Shown piece after piece: positions 13,001 to 28,050 of a DNA stretch of 64,000 nt. Origin of the DNA: Boletus sp. NGJ (lineage: Eukaryota > Basidiomycota > Agaricomycetes > Boletales > Boletaceae). Each line of letters starts with the position of its first letter. Positions within the stretch are counted from its first letter, which is position 1. Below the pieces are notes generated by a model. The model saw only the letters and a program-made list of their open reading frames with translations, did not search any database and was not told where the DNA came from. Both the position numbers and the translations under genes were made by a program. The stretch is from positions 248,001 through 312,000 of the forward strand of contig JAGTXK010000005.1 in the NCBI GenBank assembly GCA_019096195.1, in the 5' to 3' direction.

Positions 13001-15302
13001 TTCTCTAGGATTTTCCATCACTCCATTTCCTATCGACGCGTATCACATCAACTATGGAGGCGATGTCCCAGCCCCTCGAAAAAAAAACTCTAATCTACAC
13101 CGACTACACTTCCCTGAACTTTTCCACCACCCTCGTTCGTTACCGACGCGGTTAGTCTACCGATCGTGGTATCAAATAAACCATGCCGTTTTTTTCCCAG
13201 TCAAACGCTGTGAAACGTTAACTACCTCCGCCTCGTGGTTTTCTCGGGACATTTTCGACCGAGGATTAGCCTGTTCGGTTCGGTAACATCCTCGAGTCCT
13301 CTCCAGACCGCATGCAACCAAAGGCGCGGCGTGGCTCAATCCTCATTGTCCGTTTGGACACACTCGCTGAGATAATGCATGCGGGGCTTCTTGTGGCGCC
13401 CTGTTAGCCTGAGGTACATTATGGTATGTGCTTACGCCCAGTCTATCGACCAAAGCATTTCCGATGCTATCCGACACGACGTCCGTGATGAGGGCGTTTC
13501 TCGGAGCATAACGTGTATCAGGAAGCACGAAAGCGCAAGCGGAGATGAATGTTATCTAGTACTCGCCTTACCCTCTTATGTCATAATTCTCTTCATCGAT
13601 GCGTTACGTTCCACATTATGTACGGGGGTGCGAGTGCGAGTTGCGTGCGGTGCGTGCGTGGGGGGGGGACCACCTCCGAGGCGGCCTCGTTATTCGCCGT
13701 GTCGTACACAATCTGAACCGTGTGTTGGCCCACTTGCTACGAATTGGTTCGAGAAACAAAAAGGGTTTGCGTTGGCCCGTGAACGTTCAAAACGTTCATG
13801 TTTCGTTTGTGTTGGGGACCGCGTTACCTAATGATTCCGTTGGTGCTAGACTAAATAATAGTAGTCCAGCCAATTGTGGGGAGGACATACTTTATCAGGC
13901 AAGCTCGTTCGATGGTGGCACCGTGGCAGTGTAAGCTCTTTCGCAGACTTTGTCACTCTCTGCATACGTATATAGAGGGCCGTGGACGCGACAGAGCACC
14001 ATCTCGTCCCGTCCTCTTTCAAGGCGATGCATAGTATCCTCTGTCCTGTATTCCGGTCCTAAATTTTGATGATGCCTTTTTTTTCTCTTGTCAGCACTGA
14101 GGACCATCGCCTGCCACCTTGGAGCCAAGTGACGTTGATGCTTGGGATCGTCGTGGTGTCCCACTTCAAAGGTTCCAGGGCTACAAGCCGAGTTTGCATT
14201 TTACCTCGGTCTCCACGGTTGCTTGCGCTGTCAATTTGGTTTCGGTTTTGGGGGGTAAACGCCTTCGCCACGGTCTGTTGTGAAGATCTGACGCACGAAC
14301 CAAGTCCCGCCCTCCGGCGCGTCGTCACTGAATTCATATGCATAAACGAGGCGTGGTCGTCGTGATCTGATCAAGAGATGCCGATATCGATACAATTATC
14401 AGCTCGGTGACCTCTCCACTTTCCACTTTGCCCCTCGTCCGAGCTCCTAATTCTCCGCGTGCGTTCCTTCCTCTGCATCACGAAGATCACCTGGGCTGGA
14501 CCTGGACGAATTTTTTTTTTTTTCGTCTTCCCCCTCGGGTAGGCCAAGCCACTCCGTACCGCGCGCAGTTCCGCGTCCCGCCGATCCCGTATCTCATGTC
14601 GTGTTCTGGAACACGTCACGGTCCGTACACATGGATGAGTCTAGCCTCGTTGAATCGGATCGAATCTGAAACTTGTCAGACTTGCGATGACAGTGCACAT
14701 TCATGCGTCAGCGCATGGCCCAACGGGATCGATGCAGTAACCCAGACCACACTCGGAGAGAGAGGGGATCGTGAATAGCTTCCGTTCCCCTCCACCCTCT
14801 TCCTGCGAAAGTAGTCGTGCACGATGCCAACGATGCGTTCATCCAAGCGGCAGTGCCGGTATGAAGGCTGGTGTGGTCACGTGGGAGCGTGGGAGAATGC
14901 GTCTGCAGCGAACATTACTCGAGGAAGGCGGCTGGGTGGAACAAAGGCGGTGAGATGTCCCTGCACGACCTCGTGCCAATGATGAGACGGTGCTTTTCAT
15001 TCTCTTCCTTGTTCGTCGTAACGCACGGGTATGAATATGCGCGCTCCGTGTCGTCCATGCAATGATCACGACCAAATTTGAAACGTCTTTGAGCACGCAA
15101 CCCACGACTGCATGATACCTGAACGAGACATTCCTTGTTACATATGAACAATCTTTCTTGTCAAAGCATGCGCAACACAATAATGTACACTGATAGCAAT
15201 AAATTCATAGCAATAAATGCGACCAAGCCCCAAAAAGATGCATCAAACGGTCCAAGTAGTACATGTTGTGGGGACCGAACAAGACGGGAAACGTGATCAG
15301 GG
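10061..15302. other. Gene-poor stretch, 5.2 kb
   Basis: The flanking genes converge here: plus-strand gene ends at 10060, minus-strand gene ends at 15303. Open frames on both strands reach 190 codons (for example 10884-11453 minus) but are Arg/Pro/Ser-rich, overlap each other in several frames and show no conserved motif or splice-consistent chain. They are probably by-products of GC-rich composition. A T11 run lies at 14513-14523. I saw no terminal repeats, tRNA or rRNA. Long non-coding transcripts cannot be excluded. Confidence 0.4.
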
Positions 15303-16947
15303 TCAACGTTGTGCTTTGAGAGAAGCAATAAGTCTGTCCTTGGCACGGCAACGTTCTTCTGACCTAAATATCGCATCCGAGGAGACGTCAGCTCACCATC
15401 ACGAGGTCCAAACGTCCGCCGCGGTGGAGCCCGGAGGGAGACACGAAACATGGGAAGAAGTGGGTGGGGGTGGTGCAATGGCAAATAATACGCACTGAAG
15501 AAGTTTTGCTTTCAACTCATCGCACTCGGCCGACAATGCCGCGATGTGTTGTTTCTTGACTTCGTCCCCATACCCGAGCGCGTTCTTTTGGCGCTCGAGG
15601 CGCTCAATGAACTTGCCAGCGTCAAGTTGGTCGATAGTGTTAGCGTACGTCATGAGCGTGTGGATAGTGTCTCGCATCCCGTTGATGTTGGAAGCGATGC
15701 GTTCGCCGGTCGTTGGTGTGCAGGACGGGCCTTGAGAGCCGACCGAAGACCGAGGGGAACGCGACGACGCGCGTTGCACGGCGTCGGTTTCTAACTTGGA
15801 CTTGAACAACGAGGTCGTGTCGACAAATGGGTTTTCCTGGAAAAAAACATGAGTCATGGATCAGTGGTGCTCGTGGGTTCGAGGTGCCGGTGCGATGCAC
15901 GGTAACGCACCTCGGCTTCCACGAGCCGGTCCCATTGGGCGCTAGCCCGTTCTTTGCCCTTGTACCGCGTCGGGCTGACGGGCTCGGGTCTCGAACTACC
16001 ACTGCCGCTCGCGGTTGGGGCAAATGCCTCGGTGCGGTTTCCTTGCATTTTCGCAGATTGGGGCGGCGTCAGTAACGCAGACGTAGAAGTTCTAACGGGG
16101 TCCTGTAAGACGGAAGACGGACGCTTCTTGGGTGTGGATGGTCCCGCGCCAGACTGGGACTCTTGGGTAGGAGGCAGACCGAGGAAACTGTACCGTGCAC
16201 GGGGAGGCTCGACATCTTCTTCAACCTCTGTGGTCGTGTCGGAAGCAGGCGAAGGCGCGGACGCGGGTTCGTTGGGCTCCACGCCGTGTGTGAATGGAAG
16301 TGCGTCCAGATGCTCTGGGACGGCAAGCTGGGGACGTGGTGGTTGGTGGGGCGTCTCGTCTTCTTGTCGAGCTCGCAAGCCGGCTTCGATGGCTTGCAGA
16401 CGTGCTTTTTTACTGGGTGTGTTGTCGGTGGCAAGCTCAGGGGTAGTGTTCGTTTGGACAAAACGAGGGTCTGTCGCAGAGCATTCTGAATGTTTTCTCT
16501 TTACAGGCGTGTGTTGAGGGGCGAAGGTCGAAGTGGAATGGAGCGGACTGGGTCGCGGTGTGCAGAGGCCCATCGAGGGGACGCTCTTGGGAGAGTAGGG
16601 CGAGACCGTCGGAGCATGCGCAGCCACTTCAGGAGTGGTTTGGGGTGGATGCCTCGCTGTTAGCAGCTTGATAAGGAGTTGATGGACCGGAGGAAGAAAG
16701 GAAGGGCGTACTAAATATGGGGTCATCTGCCCAGACTGATATAGGAGGGCGATGTAGTCAGCTTGGACAGAGGGGGAGAGAATGTGGTACTGACACCAAA
16801 AACGACATCGCTCGCTGACTGGTCTGCTGCAGGTATAGAATTCGCTGTGCAGCGCGTTAGAGAAATTTACAGGGAGTGCATCATATAGCGCTTACCGGTC
16901 AGGATTTTTGGCAGTGTGGCTGATGAGCCTGTCGACCTGTTCGCCAT
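15303..16947 (-). CDS. Coiled-coil protein with many SP/TP sites, function unknown (453 aa)
   Basis: Proposed exons: 16947-16896, 16818-15911, 15836-15496 and 15363-15303 (introns 77, 74 and 132 nt), all in frame. The start MANRSTGSS and the first intron's acceptor are the least certain parts. A short N-terminal region (YHILSPSVQADYIALLYQSG) is followed by about 230 residues of disordered sequence rich in SP and TP dipeptides (SPYSPKSVPS, TPRPSPL, TPKKRPSS) and Lys/Arg patches, the kind of sequence that CDKs phosphorylate and that can carry nuclear localisation signals. The C-terminal ~130 residues look helical and coiled-coil: IASNINGMRDTIHTLMTY, then ECDELKAKLLQ, running across the last splice into SEERCRAKDRLIASLKAQR. 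This suggests a nuclear, cell-cycle-regulated structural or adaptor protein, by inference only. It is transcribed away from POC4, 216 bp from that start. Confidence 0.65.
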
Positions 16948-17163
16948 GGTCACAACGAACAATACCATCTGGGCCCATGGGACTGGTTGACTGTATTTTG
17001 GGTGTCCTCGAGGACATTTGAAAATTTGAACGCAAGTTGAACTGTCCCTCGACGAGTCCAATGTTTGACACTCAATATACATGTCACGTGACAGCGATTG
17101 CAATATCGATGGTCGTCGAGGGGAGGACAGGTTGGACAATCTCAGAATCAGACTACGACGACG
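16948..17163. promoter_or_regulatory. Divergent promoter between the coiled-coil gene and POC4
   Basis: The two start codons are 216 bp apart in opposite directions. The palindrome TCACGTGA lies at 17084-17091 and contains a CACGTG E-box, the core site of bHLH factors such as fungal Cbf1. Co-regulation is an inference from spacing. Confidence 0.5.
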
Positions 17164-17746
17164 ATGGCGACGACGGGGTTGATTGATGTGAGAACGAAAT
17201 ATATTGCACCTGCTGAAGCGACGCTTCCTGCGCTTGGGGTGCACATCACGCGGCTGGTGGACTCGTACATGATCTGGGTGGGGGTGACGGAGGAGACGGA
17301 AGAGACGGTGGGGGATGCACCGCGGACGGGATTACTGTGCAGAGACTGGGCGTGTGCGATGCCGTGTACGCCTGGGAGTGCGGTGAGTGTCGCAACGCGG
17401 ACGTGTCGTAACTACTGAGCGATTCTGCAGCAAGCGGCACCAGCGACGACGCTGTATCGGACATCTGCATCAGCATCAGATCCTGCGTTTTCAATGGCAC
17501 AGCGACTGGGTGGGTCTCGCTGATTTGATTCACTGACAAGACTTGAATGCTGAGCCGGTGATGGCAGCGAAACGGATTAGCAAGGTCGTCTTTTTGTCAG
17601 TGGACATCGACAGTTCACTGCACGGCACACGGCTGCTGATGGATGCAGAGAAGGGGGTCGTTGAGACTGTGTTGGAACTGGAGCGATCATCGCCGTCGTC
17701 GTCGCTGTCGTTGCCAGCTTTGTCAGGGCTTTCCCAGTCGAACTAG
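17164..17746 (+). CDS. POC4: Proteasome assembly chaperone 4 homologue (Poc4/Pba4, PSMG4)
   Basis: Three exons: 17164-17382, 17431-17509 and 17568-17746, giving 158 aa in frame. The start at 17164 (MATTGLIDV) is preferred over the in-frame ATG at 17098 because the family is short and begins just before the first strand. Two blocks support the call: LGVHITRLVDSYMIWVGV, matching the family's central strand with its RL-x-DS-x-x-WVG pattern, and SMAQRLAKRISKVVFLSVD, matching the AQRLA-R-x-x-K-VF-S block of PSMG4. The tail is Ser-rich. In yeast and mammals Poc4/PAC4 pairs with Poc3/PAC3 and helps build the alpha ring of the 20S proteasome in the cytoplasm. Such chaperones diverge quickly, so the match rests on these two blocks and size. 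The gene overlaps neither neighbour and ends 175 bp before YAK1. Confidence 0.8.
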
Positions 17747-17921
17747 TTGTACTAGTAGTAGTGTAAACTCGAACCGACCCTGAACAGACCGCCACCCGTC
17801 CTCCCATTGCGCTCCATCCCTTGGTCTCTTCACTCGTCGTCTTCCACGACGACCAACATCTCTTTTTCGTTCGTCACACCTCAGGTAGCGACTCTCCCAC
17901 CGCCCTGCTGCGACTCTGAGC

Positions 17922-22649
<4,728 letters not shown>

Positions 22650-23050
22650 TCAACCTCACTTATACGCCTTGCTTTCCTACCATTTTTTTAAACCATGATG
22701 AATGAAATGACGAATGACGATCGCAATCCACCGATTCTTTTCTTTCCTGTTTTTCTTTCCTTCTTTTTGTTGTGCAATCCTCACATCCTCCACTCCACTT
22801 ACTGTCTGTCATTTACGACACATCTGATCTCGTTCAAAGTTTTTCTTTTTCTTTTTCTACTTTTTTACTTACTTCCTTTTACAATCTCCTACCGAGCAAT
22901 CATATACATCGCAACCCCCGAGTCAGATGACTCGTTGAGAGGGGTGAGGCGATCATCATCTTTTCAGTGATGCGGCTCATTCGAAAAAAGGGATGACGGG
23001 GGTACGCCTCTCGCTCTACAACGCGTCGTATTAACCAAAACATCCCTGCT
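22650..23050. other. 3' flank between convergent YAK1 and the phosphatase locus
   Basis: T-rich sequence of 0.4 kb between two convergent genes. It holds both 3' UTRs. I see no gene. Confidence 0.5.
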
Positions 23051-24276
23051 CTAATTCACGGATGTCCTCTTGGCGTACTGTTTAAACTTTTCCTCGACTT
23101 CCCACGCGCCGGACCAATATTCGACGGTGCATTGCAGACGCGATGTTGAGCCTTTGGCGCGTTCGTTTGCAATCTTGTGTTCGAGCCCGCGGAAGCGACG
23201 GCAGAGGACGACGTCTTGGCTAGGAGTGGGAGGGTGGGCATGAGTCTCGTGTGCGTTGGGAGGATGGGACGTACCTCCTCAGACGCAAGACGGCGCAGAA
23301 ATCGTTGCTGCCGTCGCCAATGTAGATGATACGGTCGAATTCGGTGTCGTTGGATTGACGATGGGCGTCAAGGTAGCGCGTGAGTTCTTGTCCTGTCGTG
23401 TATTAAGTGTGTATGGTGTGTAGGACGAGAGCAGAGGTGACGGTGAAAGAGAAAAGGGGGCGAGGACGTACCCTTGCACATGTTTTCCTCGCATCCGACT
23501 TGGCAATTGTGAGGAGGGTCTTGGGGTCCGACGCGCCGACGGAGGACGAGACGGTTTGGGTTGTCGGAGGGCGGAAAAGTCGGCGGGGTTGGTGATGATG
23601 GTGTCGAAGCACCCTCGGATGCCTTGGTGCTGATCGGTGAGGGAGTTGGGAGTACAAGACGATCAGTACGTGTGTGTAGTGACAGTGGGAAGGAGTGCCT
23701 CGAACCTGGAGGATGGTATTGATGAAAAAGACGTTTGCGTTGGAGAGGATGAAGAGAGTGGTATCGAGGCTGGCGGGGTCGTTGAGAAGCTGTATACCGC
23801 GCTTCATGGCGGGATGCTAACGTGGTCGGTGAGTAGGGTGGTCCCTCGGCCGTCGATACAAGGAAAAGTGCGCGACTCACGAAAGGAATTTGGCGGAGGG
23901 CATTCTCGATATCTTGCTTGTGTATACCACGGCTTTCTTCAGATAGCTCGTACAGAGACTCGGCGCTTTGAAAGTGGGAAATGATGACGGAGATCAATCA
24001 CGATGAATCCTGCTATGCGAGTAGAACGACAAGGAGCGTTGATCTCTCACACGAGGTCCGTCCATTGTACGGTCTTTCCCGGGCTCTCGCGAGCGATCTC
24101 TCATTTTTCTACGAATGTCGGGTGCGAGGACTTCAAAGAGCCAGCGATCAGAGTCTTGATCTGCCATGGACCTGGTGAACGGTCAGGTTTTACTTTATGT
24201 TGGGGAGGAGCGGTGAGGGATGGCGACTGGCCAGTCGAAAGTCAAACACGACGAGCTGTTTCCTTGGCGAGGTCAT
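23051..24276 (-). pseudogene. PHOSPHO-type HAD phosphatase, with three apparent +1 frameshifts
   Basis: Family: HAD-superfamily phosphatases of the PHOSPHO1/PHOSPHO2 type, which act on small phosphate monoesters such as phosphocholine, phosphoethanolamine or pyridoxal phosphate. Exons: start MTSPRKQLVVFDF at 24276, then 24171-24051, 23965-23881, 23816-23706, 23629-23472, 23392-23275 and 23219-23051. Motifs seen: the VFDFDW nucleophile motif (split by a shift), ADQDSDRWLFEVLAPDIRRK, HPAMKRGIQLL, LFILSNANVFFINTILQ, NCQVGCEENMCKG, and the C-terminal acid motif IIYIGDGSNDFC. Three places need one extra base to be skipped: in the nucleophile motif near 24230, before KTVQWTDLV near 24085, and between ITNPADFS and DNPNRLVLRRRV near 23580. 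None can be explained by an intron, because no GT-AG pair fits. All lie beside short homopolymers, so assembly error or genuine decay are both possible. The later exons splice cleanly. Confidence 0.6.
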
Positions 24277-24401
24277 TAATTGGTGAGGGGTGCGGTGAGA
24301 AGAGGAGATGGTCGTGGTATTAGATCAACGTCCGAGTCATCAAGCTGTGCAACTACAAGCGACGTTTGACAGGGCTTGTCCTCGGTCCCTTGATCCACCG
24401 A
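24277..24401. promoter_or_regulatory. Divergent promoter between the PHOSPHO-type phosphatase and TFB1
   Basis: Only 125 bp separate the two start codons, which point in opposite directions. No clear TATA box or E-box is visible. Confidence 0.45.
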
Positions 24402-26967
24402 ATGCCACCCGTCGTTTGCACAGCGAAGGCGTCCTACAAAAAACTATCTGGCACGCTTGAACTCACAGACGGTCATCTACAATGGACTCAGGACGGTAAA
24501 AAAGCCCCTTCCGTACGCGTACCACACCAAGACGCCTCCTGTGAGCAGAAACAACACCTCCACGCCCGCTCACCAACTCACATTCCCTACATCCACAGCA
24601 CTTTTCTGCAGCAAAGAAGGTGCTGCTCAGGTCAGACTGAAGCTTGGCCTCGTCAACGACGATGCGGGACACAACTTTACGTTCACGGCGACGCCTCAGG
24701 AAGTGGCCTATGTGGAGAGGGAGACGTTCAAGATGCAGCTGACCAACATCATCAGTCGCAATCGCAGTAGTGGCGTCTTGACTACTGCAACTAACGCCGG
24801 GGCTGCTGCCTCGCCAGCGCAGACACACAAAAGACCCGTGACAGCCGCTTCGACGCTGACCCCTTCGAAAGCCGCGGTGGCTGCTATATTTCCAGCCTCG
24901 AGGGCCTCCACGTCGCGTGCCACCTCTGTCGTGAGCGATGGAAGGACGCCGATTTTGTCGGGACAAGACGCAACGACGGATTTTAGACTGAGAAAGCGGG
25001 TTCTGTTGGCGAACCCAGAGTTGTTGGCGTTGCACAAAGAGCTCGTCATGGGTGGTCAGATTACCGAGGCTGAATTTTGGGAGGGGAGAGAGGTGCGTGT
25101 GTTTTTGGCTTGGTTGTCGTGATGCGTGATGTCCATCCTGCCCTGTCCTCGTCGGTCCAAACACTGCCGACCTTTTTCGACACGACGCGCCGTTGATACA
25201 CGTAGCACCTCCTGCTTGCAGAGGCAGCGACAGAAAACCAAAAACGTGGCCGTCCAGGTCAACTCGTAGATCCGCGCCCACAAACGGTAGAGGGCGGAGA
25301 AGTCAAAATTGTCATCACACCTCAGCTCGTACATGATATATTTGAGGAATTTCCAGTGGTGGCAAAAGCATACAGTGATAACGTCCCAAATAAGGTGACC
25401 TAACCTTCCTTGCGCGTACCCGTGTGTCATGCTGACATGCATCTAGCTCTCTGAAGCAGAGTTCTGGAAACGCTACTTTCAGAGCAAGCTGTTCAATGCA
25501 CATCGAGCTTCCATTCGTTCTTCAGCAACGCAGCACGTTGTCAAAGAGGATCCAATATTTGACAAGTATCTCGAGAAGGATGATGATGGTCCGTATCATT
25601 ACGATTGCTCACAGCTACTAGACACTCATGTTAAGATGGGGTTTAGATTTGGAACCTAGACGGCCAAGAGACGAAGTGTCAGATTTATACGTCAATCTTG
25701 GCGCTACACTTGAGGACCACGGGGAGGTGAGCTAGTGTGATAAGCTGGTGGTGAAATAAAGATATTGATGTACGACGCATAGACAGGAAACGAGAGAGAT
25801 GTGACCATGCAAGCTGGCCGTCAGCGTGGTGCACTCCCACTCATCCGTAAATTCAACGAGCATTCAGAAAGATTGCTTAATTCTGCATTGTAAGCTCTGT
25901 TGGGTCTCTTTTCCCGCGTTCCTGCTTAGTTCTCCTGTCACCAGAGGAGATATGCCACATTGTAAGCGACGACGAGTGGATGAGGGAGATGGGGAGGTAA
26001 AATTGTTTTCTGCGATTCTAATCATCGCTTAGTTGGGTGTGCATAGAATTCCTTCTCTGAAATCGAATTCGACGATCTCCAAGACCACGAGTCGTCCCCT
26101 GGTGTCCTTCTCGAAATGCAAGATCGGCAACGCTATTTCGAGGGACAATTAGGCAAGGTTGGGCATTTGGGTAGCGGAGCAGAAGGCCCGAGAGAAGTAG
26201 CCGATGTACAGAATGAGTTCAAGGAATTGCTTAATGGGTTGGACGGATGGGAAGGGCAGATTCGGACAAGTAAGTTTTTGTTTACACATCTGTGTACGAT
26301 TGATCTTCAGTGGGACCTTGATAGCTCAAAGTAGAGAAAAAATCCGGCGATGCGGCGTTGATATCTATGACACAGAACGTCGCTGCGCGGTTGGACATCA
26401 AGACTAGGAAGGGTACATGTGTCGTTTCAATTCCCTCTTCGCCCGTCTCTTACTTGTCGTACCTTTGATAGCCGACTTTCCTCCTAGCCTCTTCCGCCAG
26501 CTCACGACGTGTCAAACAGCCGCTAATGAATTTCTTCGGCAATTCTGGACGTCAATTTATCCGCCCCCTTCTGAACACGCTACTCCGACCTTCACCGCCG
26601 CACAACGGTCGGCAAAAGCAGCCAAGATGGTAGGGTACCTCGGCAAGACGCATGAAAAGGTTGACGCGCTTGTGAGAGCTGCGGTCCTTGAAGGGGTGGA
26701 GGGAAACAGGGTCGTCGTTGTGAGTGAATGCTTCTTTTTTTTTGTTTTCTTTCCTTGAACCTCTCATTACTCTCTCCACTCTATCTCCCACACGAGTTTT
26801 CTGTGTCCCATCTTTACGTCGTGCGACTTTTAATTTGCAACACGATACAGGCTATGAAACCTCTGATAGATGCCGTGGACCATGCGCTGGCGTTTCACCG
26901 TGGGAGGAGTACGGTCGCAGGCGGCGGGTTTTCTCTGGAGAAACCTGGTGGCGTCAAGCTTGTATGA
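24402..26967 (+). CDS. TFB1: TFIIH core subunit Tfb1 (p62/GTF2H1)
   Basis: Eleven exons: 24402-24540, 24599-25092, 25206-25394, 25447-25588, 25647-25726, 25783-25889, 25945-25996, 26047-26269, 26332-26412, 26472-26719 and 26851-26967. They read as 623 aa in frame, close to the usual family length. The N-terminal PH domain is recognisable (ASYKKLSGTLELTDGHLQWT, KKAPSVRVP, then SLFCSKEGAAQVRLKLGL and FTFTATPQEVAYVERE). Two BSD domains follow, with the hallmark Phe-Trp pairs in ITEAEFWEGREHLLL and LSEAEFWKRYFQSKLFNAHR. The C-terminal helical region contains QLTTCQTAANEFLRQFW, typical of this family. Tfb1 is part of the TFIIH core that opens DNA at RNA polymerase II promoters and in nucleotide excision repair. 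Its PH domain contacts activators, TFIIE and XPC/Rad4-type proteins. Nothing looks damaged. Confidence 0.94.
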
Positions 26968-27789
26968 ACGCGGCAGCCTCGTGTGGGTGTGAATGGTTGG
27001 CTGTGGCTGCCCGTCACTTCACGGATTTCGCTAATCCTTCCTCCGCCGGTCTAGCCATTGGTTCGTTTCGTCGGTGACAAGGTGCCTCTCCATCAAGCAC
27101 TCGACCCCTACTATAGCCTAGGCCCTGTTTTGTTGCCTCGTTCCCTCACATCCATCTCTCTAAATCCCTCGGCGAAACTACATGTATGTTCATCTAATAT
27201 CTAGACTAGGCTTCCGCCCTTTAGGGAGGGTTTTATGATACACACGATTGTTGTCGTGCCCAACGCCATGACAAATCAACAGGACATTTATTTGCATTGC
27301 AGAAATTGTCATCGGACGCGACATGTGTCACTTTGAACTCGGCGAGATCTGATTCTTTCAGTGGTGTGCGACATGGAGATCACTTCCAGTCCGTGGGGGT
27401 GGTGGGGGGAAAACCGTAAAAGACTCCGTTCAAACCTATTCAGAGTACGACGGTTTAATGGTGCCAGCTTGAAATCCTTGATTGTGCGACACGATCTGGC
27501 CCAGGGTGGCTAGTCGCGGGGCTCTTCCTACCTTTCCTTCTGATAGCGATGACCGACGGTCATTAAAGGGACATACACAGTATCTTGTCGTATCTCGTGG
27601 TACTAAGATGGGTGATTCCTCGGTAAAGGTATGAGGGATTCTCATACCGTTTCAGCGATACGAGTCGAGTTATGTACATTCGGTACTGCGGTGCATATTA
27701 TGTAATCCACGGTACATTTGCTGACTAATAACATCACTTTCGACCTTCCGAAAACGCCTAAGCCTGCTATCTATCTACCGCAAACAAAA
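26968..27789. other. Intergenic, 0.8 kb, upstream of CDC26
   Basis: Holds the 3' flank of TFB1 and the promoter of CDC26. Open frames are short and without motifs. Confidence 0.45.
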
Positions 27790-28050
27790 ATGATCCGACG
27801 TCCCCCAACGATGATCCCCATGACGGATGCAGACATCCAAGACGTCCGCGCGCTCGTCGCACAACAAAAGGCAGGACACGAGACGCGCCAAAAAGTCCTT
27901 CTGAGGATGAAGAAACTCGCAGAGCTCTCGGACCCGATCGCGGAGGCCTCCGCGACGGCCACGCTCTTCCGACAGCTCACGGACAGGGCGCGAGAGCAGG
28001 ACGAGAGGCATAAGCGGTTGGGGATACCACCTGGGAAGAGCTCGTCTTGA
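27790..28050 (+). CDS. CDC26: Anaphase-promoting complex subunit CDC26 (APC12)
   Basis: A single exon of 86 codons. The call rests on the start MIRRPPTMIPMTDADIQDVR, which fits the CDC26/Hcn1 pattern: Met, hydrophobic, Arg-Arg, x-Pro-Thr, then a short link into an acidic amphipathic helix. In the known structure of fission yeast Hcn1 the extreme N-terminus threads through the TPR superhelix of Cut9/APC6, so the first residues are the conserved part. The rest is a charged helix. I chose the ATG at 27790 rather than the upstream in-frame 27718 because CDC26 must begin directly with this motif. CDC26 stabilises the APC/C ubiquitin ligase. The short length limits certainty. Confidence 0.75.
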   Translation: MIRRPPTMIPMTDADIQDVRALVAQQKAGHETRQKVLLRMKKLAELSDPIAEASATATLFRQLTDRAREQDERHKRLGIPPGKSSS

